From Adiantum capillus-veneris (taxonomy: Eukaryota > Streptophyta > Polypodiopsida > Polypodiales > Pteridaceae), in the NCBI GenBank assembly GCA_014529385.2, contig CM043961.1:15395978-15459977 (forward strand): a DNA stretch of 64,000 bases, given 5' to 3'. Below are positions 59,201-64,000 of the stretch, one piece after another. The notes beneath the pieces are model-generated. The model did not search any database. It was not told where the DNA came from and was given only the letters and a program-made list of their open reading frames with translations. Made by a program: the position numbers and the translations under genes. The first letter of the stretch is position 1. Each line of letters begins with the position of its first letter.

Positions 59201-59930
59201 CTCCAACAAAAGACAAAGGGAGAACAATTCTACGCCCAGCATTCTGACCTTTGGTCCTCTCTAAGCCATCTCTTGCCTCAACCATGTCAACCAATCCTTG
59301 GTACACCTCAGCACGAAGTGTTCTTTGGTTATTTCTCATCCACAATAGTCTTGAATCCTCTATAGTACTATAAGCATCCACGACATATTGTTGTAGTAGC
59401 CTACCCCCTCGAAGAAGACACTCCATTGTATCATCTCTTATTTGTAGGCGAAAGCCATAATATTGCTTCTGACTCAAATTTTTTCCATCGCTAGTCTGTA
59501 GATAAGATGCCACCCATCCTCTCCAGTTGGAAATAATAAAACATATGATAAGGACATGTAAGCTCGATGCATGCTGGGGATTATTTTCAAGCCCCCGTGT
59601 TGAAAATTTAGTACAATGTCGCGATGGCCAATATTTCTATCATCCCCTTGCCCAAGCATAATTGCGGCAACTTCCGAACGCCTTGGAGCGAGATATTGCC
59701 AGCCATCACAATGATGCTCCGCAATAACCATCCTAATATTGGGTACAATAGCATCTACAGACAAAGAAGCAGCAGATCGTAGAGCATTCTCATAGGGATT
59801 TACTATATGCATCATCAATTGCAAGCACTCTAGAATACTACGATCTAAATTTGAAACATGATGCAATTTGTTGCTCAACTCATGTTCGGTATCAAAAAAA
59901 TATAATTGTGCAAAGTGTGGAACTTCATTT
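56218..59930 (-). pseudogene. Helitron RepHel (HUH replication initiator plus PIF1-type helicase), broken
   Basis: On the minus strand, pieces in order: 59878-59474, Helitron-like N-terminal domain (NPYENALRSAASL, RRSEVAAIMLG, RDIVLNFQHGGLK, LLFPTGEDGW); 59513-58764, Rep domain with DLFITFTCNPRWKEI and the HUH motif FQKRGLPHAHIL; 58734-58108, the rest of the Rep-linker part (HINVEICSTVTAVKYLYKYV). Next come 57855-56734, PIF1-type helicase with Walker A DGPGGSGKTYLYN, Walker B IWDEDPM, GGDFRQILPVVPKG, and 56436-56218, helicase motif TINKAQGQTLG and LYVAMSRV. Between the pieces are frameshifts and stops, and the expected Cys-rich N-terminus is missing. This element would have moved by rolling-circle replication; this copy is inactive. 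Confidence 0.92.
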
Positions 59931-60164
59931 TGTCCTTCTGTTGGCGCTAAAGAACCAAAGCTATCATTAGGGAATTTCGGAGGTCATTTGGAGGGCCTTC
60001 TAAGAAAATGTATTTTTTGCACTCTCTCTCTAGAAAAAATGGCAAATAATAAAGCTGGGTCTTTCATAGTAAAAGTTCAAAAAGTGTACTTTAAGTAGAT
60101 TCCTTACTCTTCTGAACATTCGTTCGTAGTGATTGAGGGATAATCCTCTTTTCAGTTGCATTGA

Positions 60165-63015
60165 ATGAACCTCGTCAATATGGAGGGAATGAGGCTAACA
60201 TGGAGGGACGAAGGCGCAGCCGCTATTCACTTTCGATTAAACCTGCACATTTGGCTAATGGCGCACTCCTCAAATGGCACAAATGTTACCCAGAAACGAG
60301 CCAAATATCACCTTCACATTGATTTGGACAATGAGTACCAACCATTGATTAAGCGTAGTAAAACAAACACACATATACCTCCCGCTTCCATAGACATGCT
60401 CAGAGCTCAGGGAGCTAAACACATAGATATCTGGACAAGAGGCTCTCTCTACCCTAAGAATCCAATGACTAATGCGTCTCCACCATTTGTCAATCCTACA
60501 AGCTTATTGACCTTTGCTGGTGATGGAGAAAAGGGCCTTCTGGGTTATTGTAAATCTCTTACAAGAGAAGCTGAAACTTACAAGGACATTCTCCAAGCTC
60601 AACAATGTGAGATTGTTCGCTTTTCACATTTACATTCTACAGATCAGGTTACCATTTTGCAACATAAAACAGAGGTACAAGAACTGAAAGGAAAGGTGCG
60701 AAGTTGTCAAATGAAGGACACCATCTTGGGTGGTCGTATCCGAAAGAAGAAATTGCGCAATCTTGAAACATTGCAGGTTGCATCAGGAGGTCTCAAGAAA
60801 AGAATCCGAGCATTAAGGTGATGCTTCTTGGTTGGCTACATTGTCTTAGTTAAGTAATCTTTTTGTTTTTTCTTGTTATGCATTGTTTTCATGTGCCTAA
60901 ATAGTGTTAGTGAAGCAAATTTTCTGTTATTTACTTATGCATTGTCTTCATGTAGAGATTCAATCTATCCTGACAAGGAAAACATTGACCCCAAAGCCAA
61001 TATAGGAAAGAGATTGAAGCCACTTATAAGTAGAAGCCTGGCAACAGATATAGTACATGACAAGAAGTTTAAGGTCCTACAACGAAATGTAGTGGACCGC
61101 TTTATTTCAGAGAACTCAGTGCCTGCAAAAGAGATACAAGGCACACTTGATTCAATTGGTGTAAGCAAAAGAGGATATTCGGCTATCCAAAAGTCTGTCT
61201 CATCCATCTTTGTTAAAAAGGGTATAAAATCCAAACTTCTACCATTAGCCTCAAGTGTTTGGAAAGAGAGGCTTCAGCTTAACGAGGCACAGGGAGACTA
61301 TCTTGGACAGCCCTTTCATATTAAAGCAACTTACAGTGGCCATGGAGCAAACATGGCATATGATGAGTTCAATAATATTTTTATGGACCTGCGGATATTA
61401 CAGAAGAGAATGGTGGAGTTTTACAACATCACATTTGAAGAGTCACGAGGGGTATTACATTTTGTGTTAAAACTGGATGAGTGTGAGCTTGTTAAAGAGA
61501 AAAAGCTAGAGCGTGTTACTATTACTTTAATGAATAGAGCCCTCTCAAAGTGTCCCAGTGATAATCCTTTATATTTTAGTGTTCAATCAGAATCTAACAT
61601 ATGGTGGCTTGGTGCATTTGAGGTAAGCAAGATTCTCAGGTAAGCTCAAATGTTCACATCTACTTAAGTCTCATTTATTTTGTGTTGCAGGTAAAGAAAG
61701 AAGATCATGAGATTCTATATTGGGTGTTCCATCGAACTAATATTCCGGAGGTGATTGATCGATAGACTAACCAGGGAGAGGTACTACATCTAGATGGAAG
61801 GGGAGACTTTCAAGTTCAGTGGCATCTTGCAGGTGACCTCAAAACATTAAAGTGCATGTATAATTGTGGAATGGGTGCAATGGCAAAGTCGCCGTGTTTG
61901 TTCTGTATGGAGCCTGCAAAGGTCATGGACCCAAAGTGGTGGAGAAAAGCTCCAACACGTCACATTGAGGATCCTGCTTTTCGACCGGTTTTGAAAATAC
62001 CACTTGTGAATGTCCACATTTGTACAATGCATGCCCTTTGTAGAATTGTGAAGAAATTGGTCTACTTATATATCGGGTTTGCTTGGAAGATTAAGAACTC
62101 GGCAGAACGACAAGTAGCCCTGCAGTGCTTAGAAATGGTACTGTCGGATATGGGGCTTCATGGTGGCAATGTGAAAATCCAGCGGGATGAAAAGAGATCA
62201 ACTGCTGAGAAGGATGTCCCATGCAAACCATCCATAGGTGGGGTGAAGGCACGGAGTTTTTTATCTAAACCCCAAGGTACAAGAGATCCGAAGCTAACAA
62301 AACATGAAAAAATATATAACACATCTTATGTTAGCAAGGTAGAGTATCAGAGCTGGAAAAAGCTACATATTGCAGTCAAAGACCAAGAACCAACTACTCG
62401 TAACGCGAAGGCTGAGGTTTGGCGATCAATAGACATCCTATTTTTGATGTGCGACAAAGATGACTGGTCACAAGGTGATATGAACAAGTTCAAGGAGAAT
62501 CTCAACCTTCTGAAAAAATCATTCAAGAGAGCATGGACAGACACCCAGATTACTCACTACATGGTATTATCGTGTATTTCATTCTCTCTTATGTGCAAAT
62601 ATGTGAGTGTAAAACATTCTAACTAATCTGTTTTCATATCCAGCACATCATCTTCAATCATTTACCATATTTTATACAAAAGTATGGGAACCTGGCAATA
62701 TGGAATACCCAAGGGATGGAAAAGTCTCATTACATGGCGAGAAATGCTTATTTCAGGCACACACGACATGGTGGCTCTCGAATCAAGGCTAACAGTTTGA
62801 GAGAACTATTTGAATGGTTCTATCGTAGAATCATTCATCGAATGCAGGCAAAAGAAGTCTTGGAAAATTCAGCAACAGCACAAGCCATCAGACATTCACA
62901 ACAACAAAAAGTTAAAAGATCAATGGCATACAACAACTTCGGAGCTCGTGAAAGTCAACGAAGGTGGAGAGAGACAATGGTGTATGTGAATCACAAGTGG
63001 AGAAAGATACTCTGA
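60165..63015 (+). pseudogene. Unrecognised four-exon gene, transposase-like by eye, one in-frame stop
   Basis: Exons 60165-60817, 60956-61622, 61691-62563 and 62644-63015 join in frame at GT-AG introns (854 codons), with a single TAG at 61763-61765 (about codon 465). The N-terminus is basic and coiled-coil-like (LTREAETYKDILQAQ, KTEVQELKGKVRS). The middle has LHFVLKLDECELVKEKK and HLAGDLKTLKCMYNCGM with a Cys pair (CLFCME). The C-terminus has HIIFNHLPYFIQKYG, then GMEKSHYMARNAYFRHTRHG. The Asp in KLDE, Asp in GDLKTL and Glu in GMEKSH are spaced like a DDE triad, and the Cys/His pairs could bind zinc. This is inference: I cannot assign a family. It lies head to head with the Helitron remnant and converges with the gene at 63079. 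Confidence 0.6.
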
Positions 63016-63078
63016 GTGGATGACATTGTATAAAATTTATGTAATACATGATCTTATACAATTGCTACTTGAAATGTA

Positions 63079-63533
63079 TCAAGATTTTGAAGGTTCAATT
63101 TTGTTTTTTGGCACGTCACCCTTGTAACGAATCATGAGATGTTTGCCATACTCTAAAAGTTCATCTGGGTTTTGTCTACCAAGAGCTAGTGCCATTGCTG
63201 TGTAGGAGTAGTAATATGCTTCCCGACCACCTGTATAGCATGGGAAGTAACCAAAACAATCTCTAGCAAACACTTTGTCCACAAGAATGACTTTATCAGC
63301 ACTTTTGGGCAACACGGGTCCACCCAAGAAGCGTGATAGTGTTTTGAATGTGTAAGTTGCTATTGAACCCTCTTGTGACATGGAATTGTGAAAAACTACT
63401 ATCGGCGACTCGCAAAGCTTTGAAAGGTACTGCGCTAGGGCCGCATCCCTTCCACGATACTCTCGAGTCCGCCGCCGAAGGAAGTCATCGTTGTCAGCAA
63501 TCCAAGACTGCACATATCATGTCAGAAGTGACA

Positions 63534-63596
<63 letters not shown>

Positions 63597-64000
63597 ACCA
63601 TGAAGCTCTCATCCTGCAGAAAGAGGTTTTCCTGCCAGAGGTCTACAGATGTAGTTGACCCCTGACCTGAATGGTTAAACCAATCCTCCACTTCTTTGTT
63701 ACTTGTTGATGGTCTTAGGCTTTGTCTTATTGCTTGGAAGGTGGCTTCATCAGGTAGTGTCTCCTTGTATTTTTGAGCTTTCTCAAAGCATCTTTGGAGG
63801 CATTCCATTGGATTGCTGGATGTTTCCATTGCCTCATCATCACTACTATCCTCTGAAACAAATCCACTCCTCTCCTCTTGGACTCTGGAAATAATAGCCA
63901 GGGAGAAATCCTCCCTTAAATAAAAGATGCTTTGCACATCATGTAAGAAGATATAGGTCCTGTCTCCAATCCTGAAGTCAGGCACAGCAGGCAAAATCAT
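63079..64000 (-). CDS. Unrecognised two-exon gene, 5' end may lie outside the window
   Basis: Minus-strand exons 64000-63599 and 63507-63079, joined in phase 0 by an intron of 91 bp (donor ATG|GTAACT, acceptor GTGCAG|TCTTGG). The product is at least 276 aa. Exon 1: FRIGDRTYIFLHDVQSIFYL, an acidic segment GFVSEDSSDDEAMETSS, and LRPSTSNKEVEDWFNHSG. Exon 2: SWIADNDDFLRRRTREYRG, CESPIVVFHNSMS, CFGYFPCYTGGREAYYYSYT, ending in TAA-like stop after KIEPSKS. No known domain is recognised and no stops break it. Its 3' end is 63 bp from that of the + strand gene, suggesting a compact two-gene unit. The ATG at 63998 may be the start or an internal Met. Confidence 0.6.
63508..63598 (-). other. Intron consisting almost entirely of a (GA/CT)n microsatellite
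   Basis: The + strand shows a (GA)n tract at 63536-63594. On the coding strand it is (CT)n starting five bases after the donor GTAACT and ending about 25 bases before the acceptor, so the intron is nearly all polypyrimidine. Confidence 0.8.

Overview
This window looks like nuclear DNA of a land plant, most likely a non-flowering vascular plant such as a fern. The evidence is spliceosomal introns, plant LTR retrotransposons of the Copia and Gypsy types, a plant CACTA transposon, a Helitron, a plant-type LRR receptor kinase, and a fragment of 18S rRNA whose 5' end reads more like ferns or gymnosperms than angiosperms. The lineage is an inference; no species can be named from sequence alone. The window is dominated by repeats: only one intact, clearly cellular gene is visible.

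Layout. 1-3745: tandem array of about nine ~420-bp units, each carrying a tRNA-like head on the minus strand (SINE-like). 3746-9430: low-information DNA with large compound (TG/CA)n-(GA/CT)n microsatellites and one SINE remnant. 9430-9930: decayed Copia integrase piece. 10790-17685: three direct tandem copies of a ~2.3-kb LTR-derived unit. 18169-27040: a decayed Gypsy element (tRNA-Asp-type primer site, long leader with periodic palindromes, gag with two zinc knuckles). It is interrupted by a ~690-bp rDNA fragment and by a complete but non-autonomous Copia insertion (23236-26973) with a perfect target duplication. 27040-40260: inverted repeats, degenerate minisatellites at both sides, a BED-finger hAT-like remnant, and an unrecognised multi-exon gene. 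That gene is apparently split by a 5.1-kb CACTA transposon (32636-37764), which itself holds SINE copies. 40985-42120: LTR remnant and another SINE. 42714-47661: very young Copia element with identical LTRs. 48216-52137: intact three-exon LRR receptor kinase of the non-RD, FLS2/Xa21-like class. 52290-56200: Copia RT scrap, microsatellites and unassigned ORFs. 56218-59930: Helitron Rep-helicase pseudogene (minus). 60165-64000: two convergent multi-exon genes of no family I recognise, 63 bp apart.

How the parts relate. Most loci are nested transposons, so the relative order of several insertions can be read directly. The receptor kinase is the only gene with an obvious cellular role (immune or developmental perception at the plasma membrane); the young Copia inserted about 550 bp upstream of its start. 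The best candidate for something undescribed is the convergent gene pair at 60165-64000. Next are the shared 3' domain linking two different tRNA-headed SINEs, and the large 27-40 kb block with matching minisatellite borders.
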